NCBI GenBank assembly: GCA_022448525.1
Contig: JAKVCX010000001.1
Span: 546,734-610,733 of the forward strand
DNA from: Tenacibaculum sp.
GTDB lineage: Bacteria; Bacteroidota; Bacteroidia; Flavobacteriales; Flavobacteriaceae
Length of the DNA stretch: 64,000 nt
Reading direction: 5' to 3'
The position numbers and the translations under genes are program-made. Every line of letters starts with the position of its first letter. Position 1 is the first letter of the stretch. The notes beneath the pieces were generated by a model, which was given only the letters and a program-made list of their open reading frames with translations, was not told the DNA's origin and ran no database searches. Below are positions 8,230-15,762 of this stretch, piece by piece.

Positions 8230-9120
8230 ATGAGTTATCAATTAGAATTAAGACATCTTAAATACTTTTTGGCTGTAGCTGAAGAATTACACTTTAGAAA
8301 AGCGGCTGATCGATTGTTTATATCTCAACCTGGATTAAGTAGACAGATTAAACAAATGGAAGATGATTTAGGTATTCAATTATTTGAACGACATAATAGA
8401 AAGGTTGTTTTAACTCCTTCTGGAAAATATTTGAAGTCTGAACTTACCCGGAATTTGAAAAATTTAGATAACATTATTAATCATGCGAAGCTTATTCATG
8501 ATGGAAAACAAGGAAAATTAGAATTTGGTTATGTGGGATCAGCCATGCAAGAAATTATTCCAAACGTTTTAGTAAAATTCAAAGAAAAACATCCCAATGT
8601 TCAGTTTGGTTTAACAGAAATGGACAACCAAAAACAAATTGATAATTTATTGCATCAAAAAATAGATATTGGTTTTGTGAGATTAGATACCGTCCCTAGA
8701 GGCTTAACTATTCAACCTATTCTTAAAGAGAACTTTTGTTTGGTGCTACCCAAAAATCATCAAATCAATTCTCAAAACTTTAAAGGTTTACAAGAATTAA
8801 AAAATGAATCTTTCATTCTCTTTGATCCTTCTTACAGTCCTTCTTATTATGAAAAAGTGATGCAAATTTTTACAGATAGTGGATTTACTCCAATTGTTTC
8901 CCATAATACAATACATGCGGCTTCGATATACAAATTAGTAGAAAACGGTTTTGGATTATCTATTGTTCCGAAATCTTTACAATTAGGATATAATATGAAT
9001 GTTAAATTTATTGAATTGGATAACATCAATCAACATACAACATTGTCTGTAGTTTGGGATGAACATAATAGAAATCCCGTTTTGCAGTCGTTAATTAACA
9101 CTATTCTATTTTCTCTCTAA
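8230..9120 (+). CDS. LysR-family transcriptional regulator, probably of hut genes
   Basis: The 296-residue protein starts with a winged HTH typical of LysR (LELRHLKYFLAVAEELHFRKAADRL, then SQPGLSRQIKQMEDDLGIQLFER), followed by a substrate-binding domain from about residue 90 (GKLEFGYVGSAMQEIIPNVL, DIGFVRLDT). It is transcribed away from hutH across a 77-base gap holding a LysR-like dyad. By position it most likely senses histidine or urocanate and controls hutHU and itself, but this is inferred from context only. Confidence 0.9.
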   Translation: MSYQLELRHLKYFLAVAEELHFRKAADRLFISQPGLSRQIKQMEDDLGIQLFERHNRKVVLTPSGKYLKSELTRNLKNLDNIINHAKLIHDGKQGKLEFGYVGSAMQEIIPNVLVKFKEKHPNVQFGLTEMDNQKQIDNLLHQKIDIGFVRLDTVPRGLTIQPILKENFCLVLPKNHQINSQNFKGLQELKNESFILFDPSYSPSYYEKVMQIFTDSGFTPIVSHNTIHAASIYKLVENGFGLSIVPKSLQLGYNMNVKFIELDNINQHTTLSVVWDEHNRNPVLQSLINTILFSL

Positions 9121-9215
9121 TTAAGTTCTTTACAATTTATTCGAAATTTATTTCAAAAAGTTGGGTAACGTTTTTCAATTTTCCTAACAGAAGGGTAAAT
9201 AAAAATAAATTGCAC

Positions 9216-10871
9216 ATGAAATTTAAATTAAAAGGTTCCACGAACCTACTCAAAATTGTCTTAGCCTTAGGGGTATCCATTTCGCTATGGAATTGTGAAA
9301 AGGAAGACTATGAAGTAACAACAACAAACCCACATGCAAGTCATGAAGAATACAAAAAACCTTTTGAAAAAATAAAATATAATGAACTTGTTAATGATAA
9401 CGAGTTTTCTGAAAAGCTCTCTTTCTTAGAAAAACATTCAAATAAATTAATTTTAAAAAAACAATTCTCAAAGGGAGAGACTAACTCAAATAAGAAAATA
9501 AAACTTTCCATTGTTCAAAATGAAGTTATAAGAATTGAAAGTAACAACACAATTACTTGGACTTTTGAATTAGAAAGAAATTTATTTAAAGACACCGACT
9601 ACGAAAATTTATTAGTAAAGAAATATAACAACACGTATACTTATCACTTAATTGCATATTTTAACACTAAAAACAAAGCTGAACAAGAAAATAGTCGTTC
9701 GTACTCATTTGAAATACCAGAAGAAAAACTTGATTTAGATGAATTATCATTAGCTTCTCGAGGAGATGTCTTTGATTGGGCATCACCTGACGATGGAGGA
9801 GGTGGAATTGATACTTCTAACCCATGTGAAGGAGTTTGGATTCCTGAATACAAACAATGTGATGCCGGAGGTAATGCAGATGGACATGGACCTGCTCTTC
9901 AGCATGACGGTTCATACTGTAGTGGTAGTGATTTTATTGGATATATTATTGATTTTTCTCATTGCGAAACTGGAACTTATGATCCTCCAAGCGGGCCTAG
10001 TAATGGTTCCACAGACCCAGCCGATCCAGGACCAACAACAGGAGGCGGAGGAAGTTCCTCAAACGATTCTGGATCTACATCAAATGGAGAAAGTAACGAC
10101 GGAGAAACATTAGTAACTAGCCCTATTCCTCCGGATAAAGATGGAAAATGCGACGAAGGTTACATTAAAAATCCTGTAACAGGCGAATGTGAATCTATCT
10201 GTAAAGGCGGAAAAATCTATGACCCTGTAACAAAAAACTGTAATTGCCCTGATGGTAAAAAAGAAGATAGTAATGGAAACTGTGTCGATAAGCCCTGCAA
10301 AGGAATACCTATATTAGGAGCTATAGAAATAGCATCTCAAAAAGGACTATCTGGCACACAAGGCGCTATGTTTGGCAACTCTAATATTGGAGGTTGTAAA
10401 AGATATGGTTCAAACGATTGTTCTACACCGAGAAATAGAAAACATGATGGTATAGATATTAAAAGTAATTATGGAAGTCCTATATTCGCAATGTATGATG
10501 GAATTGTCTATTCCACTAAACATGATAAAAAAGGAGCTGGATATAATACAAGAATACAAAGTACGATTAATGGAAAAACTATTTTGATTTCATATTTTCA
10601 CCTTCAAAAAGAAAATAGAGTTTTGGCTACCTCCTCACCAGTAACAAAAGTAAAAGCTGGAGATATAATAGGTTATCAAGGTGACTCTGGCAATTTAAAA
10701 AACGCCTTAAAAGCCAACTCTGTTGATTCTCATGTCCATATTGAAGTAAGAGTGCATAATGGCAGTTCAAGTTGGGCGTACAAAAATTTTGAATTAGTAG
10801 ATCCAAGAGATTATTTGAATGTAAAAATAAATGATGATGGAACTGTGGAAAACAACATTAACTGTAATTAA
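9216..10871 (+). CDS. M23-family metallopeptidase lipoprotein
   Basis: The 551-residue protein starts at the ATG at 9216 (a TTG at 9210 is in frame but less likely). It has a signal peptide with lipobox SLWNC, a soluble N-terminal region, a Gly/Ser/Pro-rich linker (about residues 245-305), a Cys-rich EGF-like stretch (CDEGYIKNPVTGEC, CPDGKKEDSNGNC) and a C-terminal LytM/M23 domain. The zinc motifs are complete: HDGID (His about residue 410), YFHL and HVHIE. Such domains cut peptidoglycan cross-bridges. Its small secreted neighbours downstream might be accessory or protective proteins, but there is no direct evidence. Confidence 0.88.
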   Translation: MKFKLKGSTNLLKIVLALGVSISLWNCEKEDYEVTTTNPHASHEEYKKPFEKIKYNELVNDNEFSEKLSFLEKHSNKLILKKQFSKGETNSNKKIKLSIVQNEVIRIESNNTITWTFELERNLFKDTDYENLLVKKYNNTYTYHLIAYFNTKNKAEQENSRSYSFEIPEEKLDLDELSLASRGDVFDWASPDDGGGGIDTSNPCEGVWIPEYKQCDAGGNADGHGPALQHDGSYCSGSDFIGYIIDFSHCETGTYDPPSGPSNGSTDPADPGPTTGGGGSSSNDSGSTSNGESNDGETLVTSPIPPDKDGKCDEGYIKNPVTGECESICKGGKIYDPVTKNCNCPDGKKEDSNGNCVDKPCKGIPILGAIEIASQKGLSGTQGAMFGNSNIGGCKRYGSNDCSTPRNRKHDGIDIKSNYGSPIFAMYDGIVYSTKHDKKGAGYNTRIQSTINGKTILISYFHLQKENRVLATSSPVTKVKAGDIIGYQGDSGNLKNALKANSVDSHVHIEVRVHNGSSSWAYKNFELVDPRDYLNVKINDDGTVENNINCN

Positions 10872-10886
10872 AGAAAAATAAAGAAA

Positions 10887-11399
10887 ATGAAAAAAACAAT
10901 TTTAATTTTATTATTTGCTATTCCTAGCGTAATTTTTAGTCAAATTAGCTCAAACATTATTTCTCAAAATGATTTTGACAACATCAAAATTAACAATTCA
11001 ACATTAAAAACAATCAAAGAATCTCAAGGAGAGTTAAATCTAATTAAAAACATGTTCGGTGAAAATTTCACTGATAAAACCATTGATCCTGATGGCGAAT
11101 TTAAAAACTATGAATATAACGGATTCTCTATCGGGTTTTCAGGATTAACAGGTACTCTTGATAATCCTGAATTGAGTAGTTTTGAAATTACCAACTCTGA
11201 TTGGAGCGTTACCATTAAAGGGAACGTCATAAAGGTTGGAAATCATAAAAATAATTTGGGAGATGTTATTCTTAATAATCAAAAAGATGGAGGAAAAAGT
11301 ATAGTTTATCAATTTTGTAATGGATGTAATAGTTTTATATCCTTTCATTTAGATAAAAGCGGATATATTTTGAAAATTGTTTATGTTGAACAAACATAA
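10887..11399 (+). CDS. Small secreted protein of unknown function
   Basis: This 170-residue protein has an N-terminal signal peptide (KKTILILLFAIPSVIFS) and is then soluble, rich in Asn, Ile and Lys, with a CNGCNSF motif near the C-terminus. I do not recognise a family; the body reads as beta-rich. It starts 15 bases after the M23 lipoprotein gene and is probably in the same transcript. Its role is unknown, but the tight linkage suggests it works with the peptidase. Confidence 0.7.
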   Translation: MKKTILILLFAIPSVIFSQISSNIISQNDFDNIKINNSTLKTIKESQGELNLIKNMFGENFTDKTIDPDGEFKNYEYNGFSIGFSGLTGTLDNPELSSFEITNSDWSVTIKGNVIKVGNHKNNLGDVILNNQKDGGKSIVYQFCNGCNSFISFHLDKSGYILKIVYVEQT

Positions 11400-11426
11400 A
11401 AAATCAACGCCTTTGAATAATAAACT

Positions 11427-11813
11427 ATGAAATCAGTAAAATACATCTTCATCATCTTAATTAACTTATTTTGTCTAAATTCTTGTCATGGACAAGCCTT
11501 ACAAGAAAATGTAGACCAAGAAATAATTGGTACTTGGATAGCTGAAGATGATCCGAAAGTAAAATTAATCTTCTCAAGTAATGGCGAACTCAAGGATTAT
11601 TATAACAATGAATTAACAGATACCTACGACTATTCAATTTCTCACGAATGCGGTTCAGAATCTGATACAAATGCATGGTTCTTAAAAACTTCGAATAAAG
11701 CCGTCCTAGAAATTAGATGCTACGAAATATATGGGGTTAATGATAATAATGACAAAGTCTTATCGATTAGAGATATGCGAACTGGAAAAACATTCATTTA
11801 TAATAAACAATGA
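11427..11813 (+). CDS. Lipocalin-like small lipoprotein, copy 1
   Basis: The 128-residue protein has a lipoprotein signal (lipobox LNSC) and a body of the lipocalin-like type: EIIGTWIAEDDPKVKLIFSS, NELTDTYDYSIS, ending with a strand GKTFIYN. It is a clear paralogue of the product at 12105-12485, sharing IIGTWI, KLxFxxxGxLxDY and YDYSI. It lies 27 bases after the preceding gene and is followed by a terminator. Ligand and role are unknown. The two copies are part of a duplicated two-gene unit. Confidence 0.75.
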   Translation: MKSVKYIFIILINLFCLNSCHGQALQENVDQEIIGTWIAEDDPKVKLIFSSNGELKDYYNNELTDTYDYSISHECGSESDTNAWFLKTSNKAVLEIRCYEIYGVNDNNDKVLSIRDMRTGKTFIYNKQ

Positions 11814-11828
11814 TAGTTAAGTTATACT

Positions 11829-11859
11829 AAAAAAAGTGCCCTTCCGTAGGGTGCTTTTT
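11829..11859 (+). terminator. Rho-independent terminator
   Basis: AAAAAAGTGCCCT (from 11830) pairs with AGGGTGCTTTTT (11848-11859) with G-T wobbles and a TCCGT loop, right after the first lipocalin-like gene. Confidence 0.85.
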
Positions 11860-11914
11860 AGTTTAAAACAATTGTAAATCTATATTTTCTTTAAAATACA
11901 ACCGGAATTAATTC

Positions 11915-12093
11915 AAAAAAGAGGTTTTTATAGAAAGAATCTAATGAAATTATACTGACGCATAGCAATAAAAAAAGAAGTTAAAAATAGTACCAGTAAG
12001 TATAGGAATTTCTTTGATTGTTTTGAGAATGAATCTTTTTACATAATTCCAAAGGAATCTATAAGAATTCAGAGTATTATCGTTTATAAATAA
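11915..12093 (+). pseudogene. Decayed copy of the small lipoprotein gene at 12583
   Basis: This stretch matches the 3' half of the gene at 12583-12927. Its last in-frame part reads YRNFFDCFENESFYIIPKES and then a stop, against YGNFFYCFENESFYIIPKES in the intact gene. Further upstream NEIILTHSNKK corresponds to NEIVLTNGDKK, but one-base indels (for example at the A-run near 11970) break the frame and the signal-peptide half is missing. It is a remnant of a tandem duplication, lying exactly where the second gene of the first unit should be. Confidence 0.88.
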
Positions 12094-12104
12094 ATTTAAA
12101 ATTC

Positions 12105-12485
12105 ATGAAACATTTAAAAATAACATTTCTTATCGTATTAGTATTTAGTTTAGTAAGCTTTACAATACAACAAACAACACAAGGAGATAAAGAACTAATT
12201 ATTGGAACATGGATTCCTGAAGGGTGTTCAAATTGTAAGTTAGTGTTTACACAAGATGGTAAATTATATGATTATGTCGAAGGAAGCCTTAATAAAACTT
12301 ATGATTATAGTATTAGAGAGTCTACAGCTGCAAATGGAGTAACTTTTTCTTACTTAAAAAAAACCAATGTAAATGACTCAAAAGATTCCTCTGAATATGA
12401 TATAAATGGACTAAATGAAACAGTTATGTATTTAGATTATTTAGGTGATAGGAGTACAAAACTACTTAAATATACTAGGCAATAA
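12105..12485 (+). CDS. Lipocalin-like small secreted protein, copy 2
   Basis: The 126-residue protein has a signal peptide (LKITFLIVLVFSLVSFT) but no clear lipobox cysteine, unlike its paralogue at 11427. The body has IIGTWIPEGCSNCKLVFTQ, DYVEGSLNKTYDYSIRES and a final LLKYTRQ, the lipocalin-like pattern, with an extra CSNC motif. A terminator of the same stem sequence as the one after the next gene follows. Function unknown. Confidence 0.75.
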   Translation: MKHLKITFLIVLVFSLVSFTIQQTTQGDKELIIGTWIPEGCSNCKLVFTQDGKLYDYVEGSLNKTYDYSIRESTAANGVTFSYLKKTNVNDSKDSSEYDINGLNETVMYLDYLGDRSTKLLKYTRQ

Positions 12486-12494
12486 AAGAAGACG

Positions 12495-12524
12495 AAAAAA
12501 AGCATCCTAATATGGATGCTTTTT
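12495..12524 (+). terminator. Rho-independent terminator
   Basis: AAAAAGCATCC (to 12507) and GGATGCTTTTT (12514-12524) form an 11-bp stem around a TAATAT loop. The same stem sequence recurs at 12939-12971. Confidence 0.9.
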
Positions 12525-12582
12525 CGCTTTATATAGTAAAAACTGCATATTTCAATACACATATAGAATTATCATATAAAAA

Positions 12583-12927
12583 ATGAAAAAAAATGTATTA
12601 ATATTACTTCTATTTAGTCTTTCCTGCTCTAAAAAAATAGACTGGAAGGATTTTAATTCAATTGAAATAATTGAACTTAATATAAAAGAAAAGGTTCCAG
12701 AAGCCTCTAAAGAAAAAATAATAGAGATAATTAAACATTCCAAAATCACTAAAGAGAAGTTTTTATGGAAAGGGTTTAATGAAATCGTACTAACCAATGG
12801 CGATAAAAAGAAATTTAAAATTAGAGCCAGCAGATATGGCAATTTCTTTTACTGTTTCGAAAATGAATCTTTTTACATAATTCCAAAGGAATCTATAAGT
12901 GTTTGGAATAGTATCATTTTTAAATAA
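12583..12927 (+). CDS. Small lipoprotein of unknown function
   Basis: The 114-residue protein has a lipoprotein signal (FSLSC lipobox) followed by a lysine-rich soluble domain: NSIEIIELNIKEKVPEASKE, EIVLTNGDKKKFKIRA and the C-terminal FENESFYIIPKES. I do not recognise the family. A decayed second copy of its 3' half lies at 11915-12093, behind the first lipocalin-like gene, showing that this gene and the lipocalin-like gene were duplicated together. Confidence 0.75.
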   Translation: MKKNVLILLLFSLSCSKKIDWKDFNSIEIIELNIKEKVPEASKEKIIEIIKHSKITKEKFLWKGFNEIVLTNGDKKKFKIRASRYGNFFYCFENESFYIIPKESISVWNSIIFK

Positions 12928-12938
12928 AGTTTGTCTTG

Positions 12939-12971
12939 AAAAAAAAGCATCCCAAATCAAGGATGCTTTTT
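12939..12971. terminator. Terminator between convergent genes
   Basis: An A-run and AGCATCC (to about 12952) pair with GGATGCTTTTT (12961-12971). It ends the small lipoprotein gene and, with A/T runs on both sides, probably also the convergent phosphatase gene. Confidence 0.88.
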
Positions 12972-12993
12972 CTTTATAGTTAAACTATTAAGA

Positions 12994-15147
12994 TTACCTC
13001 ACAATAAATTGTTTTGTAATAGTTTTATTTCCAGCTTTTACCTTTAAAAAGTAATTACCAATTGCTAAAGTTTCGACATTAAAACTCACATTATAAATTC
13101 CTGTTTCTTGCTTTTTATTAACTAAAATGTCTTTCACTTTTTGTCCGTTACTATTAAAAATAACAATCGACAACTCTGTTGGATTTTGTAATAAATAATG
13201 AACATTTCCAGAAGTTTGCATTGGGTTTGGATAAACACCCATTATTATTGCTCCTTCTTCCAATAATGCTGCAGAATTGCTAATTGTTTCTGGTTGCTCT
13301 CCGTATCTTGAAGTCGCATTTGCAGGCGTATTTGTTGCTATAATTCCGCATCCGTTTTTATTCACATAGTATCCTTTATGATAAAACTCTACTGACTTTG
13401 GAACTTTTACATCACGAATATAAAACCAATCAGCTTGTACTCTTTCTTCCTTCACATCTAACACAAAATATCCGTGTGCATCTAAATCCACTTCTTTCAT
13501 ATGACGATTTAAAAGCTTGGTGTAAAACTCTGCTAGTCCTGTTGCGATTCCGCCAAAAGCATCTAAATTTTGAGAAGTAACACTTGGAACAACAAATTCA
13601 GCACCGATACATTCGCGTCCGTATTTTAAATCTCCTGCAAACGTACTGTGAATGTCACCTGTTAAAACGACTACATTATTAATATTGTTATTAGAAATAT
13701 ATTGATATAAACGTTCACGTTCTTCTTCATATCCATCCCAAGCATCACTTGTTGGAACTCCACTATAATTCATCATCATAACCTGGTTTCCAATAATTTT
13801 CCAAGTCGCTGAAGAAGTTGATAGTTTACTTAACAACCAATTGAATTGTGCTTGACCCAATATTGACTGGTAAGTTGCTTTTCCTGCTAATTTCTTCTCA
13901 ACAGTTGTAGCTTTTACTAGAAGATCTTTTAATTTTGATTGATCTTCTTTAGAAGTTAAATTTCTACTTCCAACATTTTTATAATTATAAGCAACTTGGG
14001 CAAACTTTTGAATTACATATCTTAATTCTTCTCCTGTTAACTTTCCTTCTTGAATAAAATATGGAGCAATTTCTTCGATAACTTTCTCAAAATCTTCAAT
14101 TGATTGTAACGATTTACTTTCAACTAGACTTTTAACTTTTGACTGCAATTCTTTCTTTACATTCTTCGTCAACTTTTGAGTAGTTGAAACCGTTTCATCT
14201 CTTCCTTCAATTCTTGTATCTAACATTAATAGATCAGCCAAATCTCCATAAGAGAAGTCTCTATATAATCTATATTCCTGAATTGAATTTGCACGAACTG
14301 GCATCCATTCAAAATAAGCTTTATAGGCATTATTTTTTCGAACTTCCCAACTTCCTTCCGTTGATGGATCATGATTTTCTGCACCGAATTTATTTGCGTC
14401 ATTTGAAAACTCATGATCATCCCAAATTAAAATAAATGGATGTTGTTGGTGCAATTTTCTCAACATCGGATCCAATCTGTAATAAGAATAACGAACTCGA
14501 TAATCACTTAAAGTTACAATCTCATTATTTGGTAAATGCCCTCTTCCAACCTCGTCGCTATATCCATATCCACCAGTTTCATATTCATAAATATAATCTC
14601 CTAAATGAATAACAGCATCAATATCTGTTCTATCTGCTAATTCTTCATACGCATTGAAATATCCGTTTTGGTAGTTAGAACATGACACGACTCCAAAACG
14701 AACATTACTAACATTTCCAGTTGGAGAAGTTCTTGTTTTTCCTATTTCAGATTTCTTACCTAATGCTTCGAACTGAAAATAATAAGTAGTATTTGGCTGC
14801 AAACTTCTTACATCTACTTTTACCGTATAGTCCTTTCTTTCATCAGTAACTATCATTCCTTGTTGAACAACATTTGTCATCGATGTATTTGTCGCCACTT
14901 TCCAAGTAACATTAACATCCGGTTGATTCGTAGTAACACGTGTCCAAATAATAACTGCATCTTTTAAAGGGTCTCCAGAAGCCACTCCGTGGTAAAATGG
15001 AGCTAAAGCAGCATTGAAATAATTTTCTATACCAGTCGTATTTTTCCTTCCAATTTTAGTAACTACAGTTTGTTTTTGAGCTTGAAGTGTGAATACTCCA
15101 GTTAACAAGACAACAAAACATAATACTTTGAGTTTGTTTTTTTTCAT
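12994..15147 (-). CDS. PhoD-like phosphatase with type IX secretion tail
   Basis: The 717-residue protein has a Sec signal peptide, a PhoD N-terminal domain (GVASGDPLKDAVIIWTRV), and the metallophosphatase core: GVVSCSNYQNGYFNAY, VIHLGDYIYEY, LIWDDHEFSNDA and VVLTGDIHSTFAGDL. These enzymes hydrolyse phosphodiesters or monoesters, usually with Ca and Fe. A charged helical insertion of about 110 residues (around residues 320-430) separates LDTRIEGRD from the ILGQAQFNWL helix. The last ~80 residues (GVYPNPMQTSG, ending ITKQFIVR) are a type A sorting domain, so the enzyme is exported through the type IX system and attached to or released from the cell surface. Confidence 0.9.
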   Translation of the reverse strand: MKKNKLKVLCFVVLLTGVFTLQAQKQTVVTKIGRKNTTGIENYFNAALAPFYHGVASGDPLKDAVIIWTRVTTNQPDVNVTWKVATNTSMTNVVQQGMIVTDERKDYTVKVDVRSLQPNTTYYFQFEALGKKSEIGKTRTSPTGNVSNVRFGVVSCSNYQNGYFNAYEELADRTDIDAVIHLGDYIYEYETGGYGYSDEVGRGHLPNNEIVTLSDYRVRYSYYRLDPMLRKLHQQHPFILIWDDHEFSNDANKFGAENHDPSTEGSWEVRKNNAYKAYFEWMPVRANSIQEYRLYRDFSYGDLADLLMLDTRIEGRDETVSTTQKLTKNVKKELQSKVKSLVESKSLQSIEDFEKVIEEIAPYFIQEGKLTGEELRYVIQKFAQVAYNYKNVGSRNLTSKEDQSKLKDLLVKATTVEKKLAGKATYQSILGQAQFNWLLSKLSTSSATWKIIGNQVMMMNYSGVPTSDAWDGYEEERERLYQYISNNNINNVVVLTGDIHSTFAGDLKYGRECIGAEFVVPSVTSQNLDAFGGIATGLAEFYTKLLNRHMKEVDLDAHGYFVLDVKEERVQADWFYIRDVKVPKSVEFYHKGYYVNKNGCGIIATNTPANATSRYGEQPETISNSAALLEEGAIIMGVYPNPMQTSGNVHYLLQNPTELSIVIFNSNGQKVKDILVNKKQETGIYNVSFNVETLAIGNYFLKVKAGNKTITKQFIVR

Positions 15148-15338
15148 GATTTCGGGGTTGATTTTTGGTTAATTCCCCGCGAAACTAATTGTTAAAATTT
15201 CATTTTATTATGCGCGCATAACAATTAACTCAATGATAATTTTTTTAACATTTTTATATTCTTACCCCAATAAATACTAACTTTTACATGATGATTTCTT
15301 TACGTTAGAATCCTAAAGAAAACTCAAAATAGACTTTG

Positions 15339-15346
15339 TATATTTG
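15339..15346 (+). promoter_or_regulatory. Putative -7 promoter box
   Basis: TATATTTG fits TAnnTTTG and lies 22 bases before the TTG start of the HExxH membrane protein. No clear -33 TTTG is present. Confidence 0.35.
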
Positions 15347-15368
15347 ACTTCAACTCAATAGACTTAAT

Positions 15369-15692
15369 TTGATTTTTATTTCGAAATATATTGTTCCGAA
15401 AGGTTATGAAGGAATCACATTATATCCTTTTATTTTTTTGAAAAACAAAGAATTAAAAGAAAATGAGACTCTGGTTAATCATGAAAAAATTCATTTAAGG
15501 CAGCAGAGAGAACTCTTAGTTATTTTCTTTTATCTTTTTTATCTGCTTGAGTGGTTTATAAAACTTATACAATTCAGAAATGGGTATTTAGCGTACATCA
15601 ACCTTAGTTTTGAAAGAGAAGCCTATCAAAATGAGTCGAATTTGAACTATTTAAAATCGAGAAAATTATATCGTTTCTTTAACTACTTATAA
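15369..15692 (+). CDS. Small membrane protein with HExxH motif
   Basis: The 107-residue protein opens with IFISKYIVPKGYEGITLYPF and contains NHEKIHLRQQRE, an HExxH zinc-protease-type motif (HEKIH), followed by one hydrophobic helix (LLVIFFYLFYLLEWFI). It resembles short Flavobacteriaceae relatives of M56/M48 membrane peptidases, but it is much shorter than those and may lack a third ligand. The start is a TTG at 15369, which places Met exactly where the conserved FISKY segment begins. No ATG is available upstream. It stands alone before icmF. Confidence 0.7.
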   Translation: MIFISKYIVPKGYEGITLYPFIFLKNKELKENETLVNHEKIHLRQQRELLVIFFYLFYLLEWFIKLIQFRNGYLAYINLSFEREAYQNESNLNYLKSRKLYRFFNYL

Positions 15693-15762
15693 TCCCTAAG
15701 AATTCGTTCTATTTTTTAGGAAATCCGTAAATTGCAGCTCATTTAAACAACTAAATTTACGA

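Noticed and set aside
12552..12842. Minus-strand frame over the small lipoprotein gene
   Set aside because: The plus-strand frame has a lipoprotein signal and a paralogous remnant; the minus frame has neither.
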